Shown: positions 22,175-33,872 of the stretch, piece by piece
Layout: each line of letters opens with the position of its first letter
How positions within the stretch are numbered: position 1 is the stretch's first letter
DNA from: Acanthochlamys bracteata
Taxonomy: Eukaryota; Streptophyta; Magnoliopsida; Pandanales; Velloziaceae
Direction of reading: 5' to 3'
Length of the DNA: 64,000 nt
Assembly: GCA_019914995.1 (NCBI GenBank)
Contig: CM034131.1
Location: 3,380,501 to 3,444,500 of the forward strand
The notes under the pieces: generated by a model
Database searches by the model: none
Told to the model about the DNA's origin: nothing
Seen by the model: only the letters and a program-made list of their open reading frames with translations
Made by a program: the position numbers and the translations under genes

Positions 22175-22838
22175 ATTGATTTGTCCAGTATATACTGAAT
22201 TTGTTTGCTTTCTGTTCATGTGAATTTTGCAATTTGTTTTGTTAATTTAATAATCCAGTAAATTCTTCTGGCAAGTCATCATTAGTTCGATCCAAAAAAG
22301 ACCCAACGATAAACACCTTTGTACTACATTGTCAATGTAATATACACGTTTATTGCTTAAAATTTGTGGATACATTGTTTAATTTGTAACAAATGCATAA
22401 CTATACTGTCGTTCGTCACGAGATATTGGTAAAAGCAAATGACACAAAAAAGCAGGGAGACCAATTTACCATGTAAAGCTACATATGTCTACCTCTTACA
22501 TGACGCAAAAAAAAACATAGCCCAATATGTTTGCAGAAATTGTCAAACGCAGAAATTGTGTCGAAACAAACTAGTCAATGTTCATTCACACAAAACCATT
22601 ACTTTTAATCTTCAACAATTCCATTTCTAAAACATCTTCCTCTACGAACACGCTTCCAGCGGCATCAAATATACAGTTGGCAGCCAAAGGAAGCGATAAT
22701 GGAAGTATAAAAACAATGTGCAAAGCAATATTCTCCGTGAAGTCCTCGATCCATTATTGCACAATAAGATCAAACAAAGTTTTTAGAAGTTTAATATAGA
22801 TTCATAGCTCCTAGCCATTATTTATATTCGCCAATAAA
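22175..22838. other. Intergenic stretch and probable 3' UTR of the F-box gene
   Basis: No gene is seen. The right-hand part lies just downstream of the F-box stop codon on the minus strand and probably contains its 3' untranslated region. Confidence 0.5.
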
Positions 22839-24284
22839 TCAACCAATTATGAGGCCATTCCTGGAAATCCAGTCTCTAGAAGATTCGGAAACTTTGCATT
22901 CCTCAACAATTACTCGGCGTAAACTTCGAGCATTCAGAATTAAAACCTCAACGGCATAAACACTGATTCCAGGCAATTGAGAAATGTCTACGACTCGCAA
23001 GCGCTCACCACAGCACTTCAACAATGAGAATATCACGGCATCTGTCAAAGCTCGGCAGCCCTTCAATCTGATATCAAGTAAATTTGCACAAGAAGCAAGA
23101 ACTGATCTCATCTCCTTATCGCAAAGCATCTCGTTATGAGATAAATCAAGAGTCCGAAGCCGACACATGTTCTGTCCTATAAGAGTCAGCAGTCCTGGTT
23201 CCCGCTCCACAACGTCACAGTTCACAAGGGCAAGCTCCTCAATGGTTGCCCCTACAGGAGTCGATGCCAAAGACCTCAACCCATCCCCTGTTACTAGGCA
23301 GCAACTTTGCAAGCGAAGGGAAGCAATACCTTGTCCTTCAGATGCAATTGCTAGTATGTGCCCGTTGTCAAGGTCAAGAGGAAGGCGAAGGTCGATGGCG
23401 CTAAGTGCCGCTTTATGGCTGGAGATAAAATGTAACAGAGCATCACCACTGCAGCCATCATACAAAAGAAGCGAATTAAGTTTTCGACAGTGCTCGGTTG
23501 CCTGGCTAAGTATGCGGCCGGAAATTGTGCGGCAGGTACGGAGTTCAAGCTGCTGGAGACCAGGAAGGCAACAGATGAAGTCAGCAGATAATAAAGGGTC
23601 ATCATCCCCTGTTCCCTCACAAGCACGGAGCTGAAGATGGCGGAGATTAGCACAGCGGCGCCAGAGCCAGGACGCACCACGGTCTCCGGCACGAATACCA
23701 GAAAAAGACAACGATTCTAACGGCAGAGGCGTGGTAACCTTGTCCTGATCATCGGCTTCATTTTCTCCTCCATCAAAGTATCTGAATGGATGATTCCGAC
23801 CATCGTCCTCCGCTGGCAGCTTGTGCTGCAGGGATTGCACAAGGGAAAGCGTCTTGAGAGAAGGGAATCGAGCGACCCAGCGAAATGAGAAGGGGAAAAC
23901 AGAGGAGAGATGAAGAACAGTCAGGTGAGCGAAAGAGGAGGAGACGAGAAAAAGTGCTGAGGGAGAGAGGGGCGGAACAAAGAGGAGGCGGAGGTGAGCG
24001 AGGCGGCGGGAGCAAGGGGAGGTAGCAACAGCGAGGAGGAGTGAGTCCGAGCTGGCATCGGAGTCGTCGGAGACTACGGTGAGCGTAGAGAGACAAGGGA
24101 ACTGTGAAAGGAAAGCAGAGACAGAGAAGGTTGATGATGAAGGTATATGGAGGGAGAGCTGGGTGGTGGATGATCGGAGAAGGAAGAGCCATCGCTTGGA
24201 GACAAGAGAGACGCAGGCTGCTGAAGAGCTTGGCAGGCGCTGGAATATTTCCTGCAGCAACACATCGCACAGCACCCCATCCAT
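22839..24284 (-). CDS. F-box/LRR protein, probable SCF ubiquitin ligase substrate receptor
   Basis: This is a single 481-codon frame without introns. The F-box lies near residues 5-45 (LCDVLLQEIFQRLPSSSAAC, then SLVSKRWLFLLRSS) and would bind the SKP1 adaptor of an SCF E3 ligase. From about residue 180 to the end, leucine-rich repeats of the F-box-associated (cysteine-containing) type are visible, for example LRHLQLRACEG, LQQLELRTCRTISG, IASLRLQSCCLVTGDG, LRTLDLSHNEM, LLDIRLKGCRALTDAV and LRVVDISQLPGIS. These repeats normally recruit the substrate. The ATG at 24,284 is chosen because the F-box begins a few residues later. The GC content is higher in the 5' half. No stop or frameshift is seen, so it looks functional. 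The substrate cannot be told from the sequence. Confidence 0.88.
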   Translation of the reverse strand: MDGVLCDVLLQEIFQRLPSSSAACVSLVSKRWLFLLRSSTTQLSLHIPSSSTFSVSAFLSQFPCLSTLTVVSDDSDASSDSLLLAVATSPCSRRLAHLRLLFVPPLSPSALFLVSSSFAHLTVLHLSSVFPFSFRWVARFPSLKTLSLVQSLQHKLPAEDDGRNHPFRYFDGGENEADDQDKVTTPLPLESLSFSGIRAGDRGASWLWRRCANLRHLQLRACEGTGDDDPLLSADFICCLPGLQQLELRTCRTISGRILSQATEHCRKLNSLLLYDGCSGDALLHFISSHKAALSAIDLRLPLDLDNGHILAIASEGQGIASLRLQSCCLVTGDGLRSLASTPVGATIEELALVNCDVVEREPGLLTLIGQNMCRLRTLDLSHNEMLCDKEMRSVLASCANLLDIRLKGCRALTDAVIFSLLKCCGERLRVVDISQLPGISVYAVEVLILNARSLRRVIVEECKVSESSRDWISRNGLIIG

Positions 24285-24560
24285 CTACCTCCTTCCCTCC
24301 TTCATCGACAACCACACGCCCACTTTCTCAATAAGGTCTTTGGGTTAATAGGTATAATATCTAATACGAAGGTCTTTGTTGTTGTTGTTGGCTTCACATC
24401 AGGGGGAGAGACTAGAGAGCGAGAAAGAGAGGAAAAAAAGAGAAAGAAGGGGGGTTTGGTGGGTGGAGGCGTGCCGTGAGCAGAGCAGGTGGTGAGAAGA
24501 ATGGACACGGTAGGAAAAGTAACAAGGGCGGGTATATTCATACACAGTAGAACGTTCAAT
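24285..24560 (-). promoter_or_regulatory. 5' UTR/promoter region of the F-box gene, CT-rich
   Basis: On the sense strand, positions 24,400-24,450 are rich in CT runs (TTTCTCTTTTTTTCCTCTC), common in plant 5' untranslated regions. No clear TATA box is seen. The region ends at a sharp change to AT-rich DNA near 24,560. Confidence 0.4.
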
Positions 24561-26100
24561 AAAATATAATATATAATTTAAATTTTATATTTAAATATAA
24601 TAACATAAAAAATAAATTTATTATATTTTATGTATATTTATTTTTAATAATTTTAAAATTTTATATTATTTATTTTATTAAATTGTAAGAAAAAATAATA
24701 AATTATTTTAAAATAAAAAAAATTTTTAAATTTATTATTTAAAATATTTTCTTATATATTTCTATTAATTTATTTTTTTATATACTTTAATGAAAATAAT
24801 AATAAATTTTCATACTACCGTTAATATTTTAATATTTTTGCAACTATATTAAAAAGAGAGCGGGCAAATTATAATAGTGTAATGAATTTATAAAAAAGAA
24901 AGCCATCGGAGAAGATGTTAGAAAATATTTATTAAAAAATTATAAAATTGATTTTTGTATTTTATCTGAAAAAATAAAAATATTATTAAGAAGCTTACTT
25001 ATCTAAATATTTTTCTTATTTTTAAATTCAAAAATAAAATATTCTAAAATTTTATTAAAAATATAAAATTAAAAATTAAAATAAAAATAAAAAAAGATAA
25101 GCTCTTAGTAATTTCTCTTTCGAGAAATTCAAATATCTTCGATCCGTCGGGTCAAACGATTTAGCTGATTAGATAATTGACACTAGCCGACAGTGTGGAA
25201 AAATTAAATGACTGTATACTGTTCGTAGAGGATTTTAATAAATAAGGTGTGCTAGCATTAATAATTTGTCAACTTATTATTAATTAACTTAGGATTTCGT
25301 CGGACACAATTATTAATAATTGGTGACGAGAATTATGCACACGATTGGTAGCGGATGCCCGTTATTTATTTACCATCAACAAGATTTAGAGTGTTTGAGA
25401 GTTTTTATAAAATGAGCTTTTTTAAAATAAAAATATTTTTATTCTATTAAGATAAATGAATTTTATTATTTTTATTTTTAAAAAGTAATAAAAAATATTA
25501 ATAACAAAATTTTTAAGTATAATTTTTTATATTTTAAAATTTATAAATAAATATTACAAAATTATAAATTTTTTTTAAAACATAAGAAACTTAATAAAAA
25601 ACCTTTCAGATAAACATCGCCTCCTTAAAAGCGACATTTGAAAGTTTTTTAAAATTTTTTTTATAAAATAAAAAATATTTTAAAATTTTTTAAAATGAGT
25701 TTTATTTATATTTATTTTATTTTAAAATAATAATAGTAAGAATAAATTTTTATTATGTAAATTTTTTATATTTTCTAAATTAAAAAAAATAATATAAATA
25801 TTATAAAAATTTATTAAAAACATAATATATTTAAAAATTCTAATAAAACATCATCATATATTCTAAATAAAATACGTATTACTAATATAATATATATATA
25901 TATATAATGAAGTTTTGTATAGCGACTAACATTTAAAAACAAATGCGTTTTTGTTATGTCGGATTTTATTTGGTGTTACTAGAAGATCTAATTGCTTGTA
26001 ATTTCACTTATAAAGCTCATTAAAATGAATTTTTTTTTTGCTTCTATTGATTAGATAAGTATAACTAGCAGAACCGAACTGGACTCTAATAGATTGTTCT
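24561..26100. other. Long AT-rich noncoding stretch
   Basis: The stretch consists almost wholly of A/T runs with no coding potential. It includes two MITE-like copies at 25,389-25,890 and a TA dinucleotide run near 25,890. Confidence 0.7.
25389..25890. repeat. Two adjacent AT-rich MITE-like copies
   Basis: Copy one begins near 25,389 (GAGTGTTTGAGAGTTTTTATAA) and ends near 25,610. Copy two begins near 25,628 (GCGACATTTGAAAGTTTTTTA) and ends near 25,880 with AAAACATC. Both share the layout of a TTTGAAAGTTTTT-like start and an AT-rich core. Boundaries and family are uncertain. Confidence 0.35.
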
Positions 26101-26330
26101 GGGATTGACACGATGGGTTAGCGGACCGACCCATCGGCTTTAGTATACTGGTTTGCAAGTTGCAACAGGCCGCCTTATGCCGGTAATGATTTCTAATGCC
26201 GCCTTATTTCGATCACCAACCCAGCGGCGATCAGGAGAGGAAAGTCCCTCGCAATTCCTTCGCTTCCCTTTCCCACCGCGAAAACCAATAGTAGCAGCAC
26301 ATAAACAAAGAAATAGATCAACTGCTCGGC

Positions 26331-26850
26331 ATGGGTTTCTCCTCCGGTCTCTCAACCTCTGCACTCTTCGCTATCGGCAGCTCCTTAGCTGCTCTCGTCG
26401 TCGACTAGATTTCAACAACAAAAGACATGAAAACCTGTTCCCCCACCATCACAACTCCTCCTCACAGACGAAGCATGGACGAATTTCTTCATTACCAACA
26501 ATAACACAGATACCGGCAACAACGATAAGAGACTAAAGCTTTCACGACCACCACTTGCAGAACAATTGCAGCATGGTTGTTAGCTGACGTGTTAGGTTAA
26601 GACCACATCTTATCGATCCTTTGCTCGGCCATAGAATCTAGTAGCATTCCTTCCATAATCTTCTGGGTCCACCTGGTTCCGCCAAAACATCTCTAGCTCG
26701 ACCCTTTCCATCTGGACTCCCTTCGTTCCGTGTCGTTTCTATGTCCGTCGTTACCGACGGGATTAAAGATGTCCACCTGGTCTATACACTGCCTTCAATC
26801 ATCAGGTTTGAAAACTACAGGAGTTGTAAGACAATATACAGTAATCAAAA
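26331..26850 (+). pseudogene. Unassigned gene fragment with a P-loop-like motif
   Basis: An ATG at 26,331 starts MGFSSGLSTSALFAIGSSLA and is stopped by TAG at 26,406. The sequence resembles an N-terminal membrane or targeting segment. Further on, in a frame open from about 26,642, the plus strand reads HSFHNLLGPPGSAKTSLARP, where GPPGSAKT (26,666-26,689) fits a Walker A nucleotide-binding motif, followed by FRVVSMSVVTDGIKDVHLVY. No Walker B or complete domain is seen. Stops and frame changes separate the parts. It may be a decayed ATPase gene or a chance match. Confidence 0.25.
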
Positions 26851-28755
26851 GACTAACCAAAAGATGCATCATTTTCTAACCGAGAACGAAAAAGGAGAAG
26901 AGTTTGCTCATTCCCTTCAGATAAGCAAGTAGCATAGCTGCCTACTTGAAATTCCTGCTGGTAGTAGCTAATGCATTCATCTTTGGTCCTGACAAATCTA
27001 CTTTTTAAGAAAACTCAAAAAAATCAACCAGTTAGAAACTAAAACTAAAACTAATCATAGAAACAACTTCACTTCCAACAACAATAAAAGTTTAGTAATT
27101 TAATAAAGGAAATGATCGTAATATATATCACTTGAACTAGTCCTATGAAACTCTAGAGCCTTTCCATTCTTGAAAGACAGAGTTAGGAAATTTGACATTA
27201 CATGAATAAGGCTAATGAAATGAGACACTATAGTATAACATCATATATCAATATCACTCCATTCTCTTAAAAATTGCAACTGCATAACCAACTGGAACAA
27301 CACTAGAACCGGAACAATGTTCAATACATCAATAAATACATCACACTTACTAGTTCTTATATATACATCCAAGCTTAGGACAAATCACTCTAAGCCATTG
27401 GGGCTCCTACACCAAAGGACTTTGGTGTTGATTGCCCAATCTTTAAAATAAAAAAAAAAAAAAAAAAAATCGGTGGATAATACATAACAAAAAGCGTATA
27501 TGACTTTATTCCATATTATTAACAATCTAAAGAGCATATATACATAACAGAATGTATATACATAATAGAAAGAAAGCTTGCAAAAACAGAAAGCACAACA
27601 TAAAAGATGAAAAAAGTGAATGCTTTAAAAGAAAATAACAAAAAGCATAACGGAAAGAGAACTTACAAATTTTGAAATGCTTTCGATATTGCTAATAAAG
27701 TAAATGCATACAATATGCCCTAGTATAAAAGCATTTACAAAAGCACATAAGAAAAAGCATATTGCTAAACTTGAATATATATGTCGAGGATAAGGGCACA
27801 TTGGCCTTTACGTGCACATTAGTGCACATCAGCATATGGTCCAATTAATACAAAGATTCAAATTTAATTTTTACAGTCGGATATGAAAAATTATGAGTTG
27901 AAAATATATTGACAAAATTTCAGCTTAATCAGACCATGAACCAATATTCATTTGACATACTGATTAAGATGACAGAAAGAAGATGATATATATAATTTGA
28001 AGGTTTTTTTTTGTCATCTTGATCAAGAAATCGGATTAAGGTTGACTTGTAGTTCGATTGAATTGAAGTTGTGTCCGTATGTTTTCAAATTATTTAGGGA
28101 GGGATAGGGATACCCCATTCTTTAAAAAATAGCAAGCATGCTGCATCATAAGCCTTACTATTCCAGCCAGTAGTATCCTTGTTTTAGCCATCAATATCCT
28201 AATAACAAGCATAACAAACACGCTCCATCACTACAGCACAGAGACCATCCACACAATATTTTTTATGAATAAAAAATATTACAATTAGTAATAAAATGCA
28301 AAGTTATTTCGTATGTCTTATGCCACTAGAACCAAATAGCAAACTAAATAGAATAACAGAACAGTCAGCAAACTATGAAACCAAATAGAATAAAACTTGC
28401 ACCTATATGAACTAGTAATACAGCCAAATGCAATGATATTTTGTAAGTCTTATACCACTAGAATAGGACAGCAAAGCAAACCAACCAGAATGCAAATATG
28501 ATGCAATGAAAGGGCAGTTTAAACTTTAAATTCCTAAAATGCATAATATCTATATGAATTTGATATCGTCAAAATATGTAATATATTTCTAACAATATCA
28601 AATCATAGATATTATCCTAAAGATATCAACATGCTAACAAAAACGACTAGTAAAACATATGTCACGCATTTAAGTCCAAAAGTCTAAAACGGTTACCTTG
28701 AACCACAATCTGACAAGAAAAGCTATTAAGCATGCATATGTCCACCTCCTTCATT
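26851..28755. other. Noncoding stretch with a poly(A) run
   Basis: No gene is recognised. An A-run of about 20 lies at 27,452-27,470. A short inverted repeat occurs near 27,960-28,030 (GATTAAGATGACA against TGTCATCTTGATC). Confidence 0.5.
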
Positions 28756-31330
28756 ATCCTCGTCATCCTTATCATGCGCACCAAGATCTTCTAGATCTGC
28801 ATCTACAAACAAACATTATTAGTTGAAAATAAAAGAAGAAATAATTACCATTAGAGAGTTTTCCTGAATTGACTATGCTTCTAATTGTTCAAGAAATTCT
28901 TCTAACTCTTCATTAGTTATAAGTGGTGGTTCATTTATAGTTGTCCAATCATTATTCTCACCAAATCCCGCATCTATAGAGTCATAGTTTCGACCCTTGA
29001 AATAATTCCTACTATGTTATTACAATATAAAAAATAAACATATAAAATTATGAATAATAAAAACTAAAAAATTGACAATAAAAGATATATAATAACTATT
29101 ATCTTTGCCTTAGTCTCAATTTGTAATAAACATATACAAGATCATTTAGAGGATGTTCGATATTGCTTATAATTTTTTTTCATTAGAATTTTCTATTTTA
29201 CGTTTCTCTATAAATCTTCTATAACATTCTACAGAATATTTAAAAAATTTTAGAATGTATAAAAAAATTTTATGCAATGAGATCTTATTATTACTTATTT
29301 TTATTATTTTTTAAAATAAAAAAATCTTCTAGGATTAGCTTGTTTTTCAAAATTATAAAATATTATTTGCTCAAAAAAGCTTTTTTGCAAAAGCACTCCA
29401 AAACATCCCCTTAGTCATTAATGCTCCAATCTATTTCTTTTATGAAATAGATATGTTCAAATACTCCAATTTCTCTCACAATTTCAGGCTCTATATATTT
29501 GTCTTAAAATGCAACTGACCAGCTTTTGCTTATGTTTAGTACTATTTCAATATAACAATCATCATTCATCTAAAAAAAATAAAAGTTTTAGAAAACAAAA
29601 AGAATATGTAAAAATCAATAAATCATAAAACTAGTAATATTGCTACTTGGAGCAATAGATTGATGATTAGCAGAAATACATCCAATAGTAGAAATACGTC
29701 AAAAATCTCCTCCGATATGTTTAAAGAACTTAATTTCACCAGTAAAAAATGATCAACTTAAATCTCTCAATGCAAACTTTCCTATAATATTAAAAAACCC
29801 AAAAATAGTTGAAGAATTTTTCTCAAAATGAAGAGCTTTCTTATTGATAATGAAGATTGAGCCAGTAACTAACTGTCTATAGAGCTCTATCTACCTGATG
29901 ATCACACCTATTATTGATAATATTTAGATATGGTGCAACTCATTTTTATTTCTATCAAAACTCCTCACTATTTCAGATAAGGACTCAATGCAAGGCCTAT
30001 CATCACTATCGACAATGCGAAAAACATGAACTACAGGATTAATAAGTTTCACAATATTAGCACAATCTGTTAAAAAAAGAGTTAAGACATAATTTATAAA
30101 TTTTTTTTCTTTACTATCTCTAGCATATGTTGAAGTTGTCGATGCTTTGGTAGTTACCATAGCCCATAAACTATCTTTTTGAGCCAATATAATTTCGAAA
30201 GTAATAAAATTAGTTGCAAAACGAGTAGGTGCTGGTGTAAGTATTTTTTTCTCACATATAAATTTTCTCGTCAAATGTAAAAGCATAAATAATAATTGTA
30301 GATATACTTTGTAATTCTAGATATATAAGCTATAAAAGTACTAACTTCATCTAAGTTGCCAAAATTTTGAAACATTATGAGACAGGAAACCAAAAATAAA
30401 TCTTGAAACTTCTACACCAATAGTTTATTAGCAGCTACATAATTGGATGCATTATCAATTATAAAATGAACCATATTTTCAACATCGACATACAAAATAT
30501 CATACTCACATAACTTGTATAACATCTTTGCAATTTTGGAAACATCCAATGTATCAATAGATTTGAGAAGATGGTACTTTTTTGGCAATACACCAGAAAC
30601 TTTAATAAGGTTCTTCTGTTTTGATCTGACTATCCATTAGCCGTAATGGTGCAATCGATTCTTTTCTATGTGTCACGGTATCTCTCAACGTAGCATCTCG
30701 TCTCTTCAACATTCTTATTCAACAAAAAATTTCTATAAGCATGATAGTGAGGTGCTTTATAACCTACGTCTATGCTAGCAGTAACATAGACTGTACGTTG
30801 AAATACACAAACTTAAAAGTATTAAAAGATATGCATGTATCAATCATTCATTTAGATATAACAATCTCACATATTTTTGTGGCCTCTTTGTTCTGCAAGA
30901 CACTGTTCAAAATAGCTTTTGCATTTTGAATGGCTCTAGATATGAAATAAGAATCTATGATCATTACCTCTTTCCTTATCTAGTAAAATACTCTTCTCTA
31001 TATGACTCTCTGTATTTCCTGTTGATATGCCTTGACAATCTCGCCCTTGATCTAACAGAACATCTTCAACCTTATTGAATGTATTGTAAGTTTGCTCTTC
31101 CTATTCTTTGTGTTGTTGGTTAAATAGATTGTGTTCATCGAGCACTTTTTTAATCTTTATGTTTTCTCTTTTCTGAAAGAAAGCCTTCAATATGTAGTTT
31201 TATTTGGTAAAGAATGTTAGCAGGAACATTCTTGTAAGTTTCAACATCTCCTTTCACTCCATCTAAGTCATGTTTGAATCTATTAATACCCATCTTCTAC
31301 AAATGTTCGTGAACAATAGCTACATATTAA
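28756..31330 (-). pseudogene. hAT transposase, broken (BED finger, DUF659, hATC)
   Basis: In minus-strand order: a BED-type zinc finger remnant near 31,330-31,240 (CSYC, RFKHDLDGVKGDVETYKNVP), a weak DUF659-like region near 30,700-30,300, a central catalytic region at 30,286-29,924 (PTRFATNFITFE, VVHVFRIVDSDDRPCIESL), the hATC dimerisation domain (NCERNWSIFEHIYF near 29,500 and NDLVYVYYKLRLRQR near 29,140-29,100), and an acidic tail near 28,990-28,870. This is the layout of plant Ac-like hAT transposases with DUF659. Many stops and shifts make it non-functional. A 268-bp MITE splits the hATC domain. Confidence 0.8.
29147..29414. mobile_element. 268-bp MITE inserted in the hAT transposase
   Basis: The ends are TAGAGGATGTTCGATATTGC and, on the other strand, CTAAGGGGATGTTTTGGAGTGC. 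TCATT lies on both sides (29,142-29,146 and 29,415-29,419). If the MITE and one TCATT are skipped, the hATC reading frame continues across the junction, which supports the boundaries. The interior is AT-rich and noncoding. Confidence 0.7.
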
Positions 31331-32151
31331 TTTACTTTTTTTTATTGTGGCTCCCATCAACTAACTTATAATGACTTCAAATAAGATAACTTTTCACTCT
31401 TGAAGAGCTCTGAGTTTAAAAATTATTGAAGATTGTGTCGCAGAATCGAAAAGGAGTAGAATCGATAGTAGACATCGTGAGGCAGCGAAAGGTCTGCGGG
31501 ATGTGAAAACTGAATTTCGAACATAGAGACCGGAGTAGTGGCATGAAGTAGAAGCAGCCATAGTAGAGAATGGAGAAAATTAGCCGGAGTAGACCGAAAT
31601 CACAAGTGGGGAAGAGTAACCGGTTAGAGTAGCAACAAAATTATAGGCAGAGCGATAGAGTAGAGGGATGCTAAGGATTGTAGTAGAGAAATTAACGAAA
31701 CCGAATTGTAGCAGAAGAATTCAATAAAACCGGAGTAGCGAAAATTTAGAAGAGGCGACAAATTCGATAAATCTAGCGCCGGATGGATGAATTCGGATGA
31801 GTGAAACGATGAAATTCGACGAAGTCGGAGCAGTAGCTGACAACGAGTGAAGATTGAAGAACAGAAGAATAAAACCTAGATGAAGAAGCGACGAAATCAA
31901 TGAAACAGAGCTAGAGCGATCAAAGACCATAGTAAAACCGAAATTAAAAATATAAGAAGAAAATAGCTAATAGTGAGGTGAACGCGATTTTTTAAATGGG
32001 TACGCGAACACTTTTTTTTTTGGCTCTACTAGGGTCGACCCAGGTGAGCGGTTCAATGGGTTGATCCAAAAACGGTTCGGGTCAATCGAAATTGTTGCAT
32101 CGACGATTTTCAGATTGATCCGGACAGTCCGGTTCGGATCTCACAACACTA
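31331..32151 (-). mobile_element. 5' end region of the hAT element with its terminal repeat
   Basis: On the minus strand the element seems to start at 32,151 with TAGTGTTGTGAGATCCGAAC, close to known plant hAT ends (CAGTGTTGTGAA type). The stretch to 31,331 would be the 5' untranslated part and start of the transposase gene. I did not find the opposite terminus or a matching 8-bp duplication. Confidence 0.5.
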
Positions 32152-33560
32152 GATAGAAGTTGAGTTAAAATCATAATTGACAAAACTGGAACGATCGTCG
32201 ATCCGAAAAGCTGTGGGTCGACATGGTGGTTTCAAGTTACAGCAGGCCAACAGTAGCAGCAACAATAATAACATGGTGGTTTGCAGTATTATTGTCGAGA
32301 ACAATGACAACAACCATCATAATTTACAATAGTAATTAACAACAACGATTACGAGAAAGATAAAAAATTTAGAAACTTTTCATCATCAAATTACAGAAAA
32401 ATTGAATGAAATTGAAGCCAAAGAAACAAAAATTATCATGTTTAGGAATTGGAGTTGATAGGAGAACTTAATTCTAAAACCCTTCTATCGATTACTGATT
32501 ATGGAGAGCTGAAAAAATTTGAGAATTAGAACAAGAGTGAATTATAGCAAGAAGCGCACTGACATCTGCTCTCCCGATTCCTTTCAAAATCTTTGACCAA
32601 ACCATTCAAAAGTTCAAGGACAAAGGATTCATCATTAGAGAGATGGTTGCACTCTCTAGAGCCTATACTATAGGTTTCGCTCACTACCGTCTGTTCCGTT
32701 CCCGCATCTACAACGACACCAACATCGATGCAAGCTTCGCTCAATCACTGCAAACCAACTGCCCAGCTTCAAGTTCGACAATAGCAGCTTGACTCTCTTG
32801 ATCCGCAGAGCTCGGAAAAGTTTGAAAATAACTACTACCAAGCTCTAATCAACAAGAGAGGGTTGTTGATTTCCGACTAAGTACTGTTTAACGGCTGTTT
32901 AGAGGATTTCTTCATGACGACATATAGCAATCATGCTAATGCTTTCAATATCATTTTCGCTAGGCAATGTCGAAGATGGGGAATTTGAACGTGCTCACTG
33001 GATTTGCTCCAAAACTCTCACCACTATCTCCACCAACACTAAGGACACCACCAACATACTACTAGTGCCATCTCCGAAGATAGCTAACACCACATGGTCC
33101 ATCTCCTTCCTCTCATTTTCGGTGAAACACGAGAGACATAAATAAATGGAGAGAGAAAGAAACAGACGGAAGTAAAAGGAATAAAAAAAAGAGGCCTAAG
33201 GAGGCTTGGGGGTGACGCCGCTGCATAGGGGATTGCGTTTGGATGGAGAAAAAACAAGTTTGGGAGAAAGAAACAAAGAAGAAATAAGGAAATAGAGAAG
33301 AAACAGATTAGTTTGAAAGATTAAAAAAAAAAATAAATTAAAATTTTTTTTAATCAATCCAGATCGATTCGGGCAGACGATTCGCTAGATCAAATTAGGA
33401 CTCGTCCGGATCGACTCGGATCACACTAGATTGATTATTATTTAAATTTTAGAAACTTGGACCGATTTGTTATTTAGATTTAGAATTCTTAGATCGATTC
33501 GAATAGTTCGGTTCGAGTCGGATATGCCAATTATAGTTACAATGGACGGCAAAGTAAGGC
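32152..33560. other. Noncoding stretch upstream of COG5 with hAT-like repeats
   Basis: Short reading frames occur on both strands at 32,526-32,744 and 32,933-33,145, but I recognise none. Around 33,355-33,540 there are repeated GATCGATTCG and GATCCGGAC-like blocks similar to the hAT end at 32,040-32,151. The stretch may be a second decayed element. Confidence 0.35.
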
Positions 33561-33872
33561 CTAAGCCATTATTTTAACCGCACTCAACATTTCAGTTACC
33601 TATTTAATAAGCCCTGCCCGACACCCCATATACTTGGGGCGTAGCTAGGTTAGCCTTAGAATGTAGCCCGATACATCCCGTTCGGTCTTTTCTCTTCCAA
33701 GCTGATTTGATCCAGCAAGACTTCTCTTTCTTTATGGTTCGTAACATTGTCCTTCTCCGGTCCGTCCCAAGAAAACTTTAGATCTCCGGCGACCACTCGT
33801 TCATCGCCATTCGCCATCCGAGATATTATTTTGCTAATCTACAACAAGCTGAACTTGTTCTAAGGAGGAGCA

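Noticed and set aside
23167..24348. Several long frames overlapping the F-box gene on both strands
   Set aside because: The F-box/LRR frame explains the region. The others lack domains and follow from its GC-rich codons.
26153..26536. 127-codon frame on the plus strand
   Set aside because: Composition is low-complexity (Arg, Ser, His) with no recognisable domain. The frame from 26,331 has a more protein-like start.
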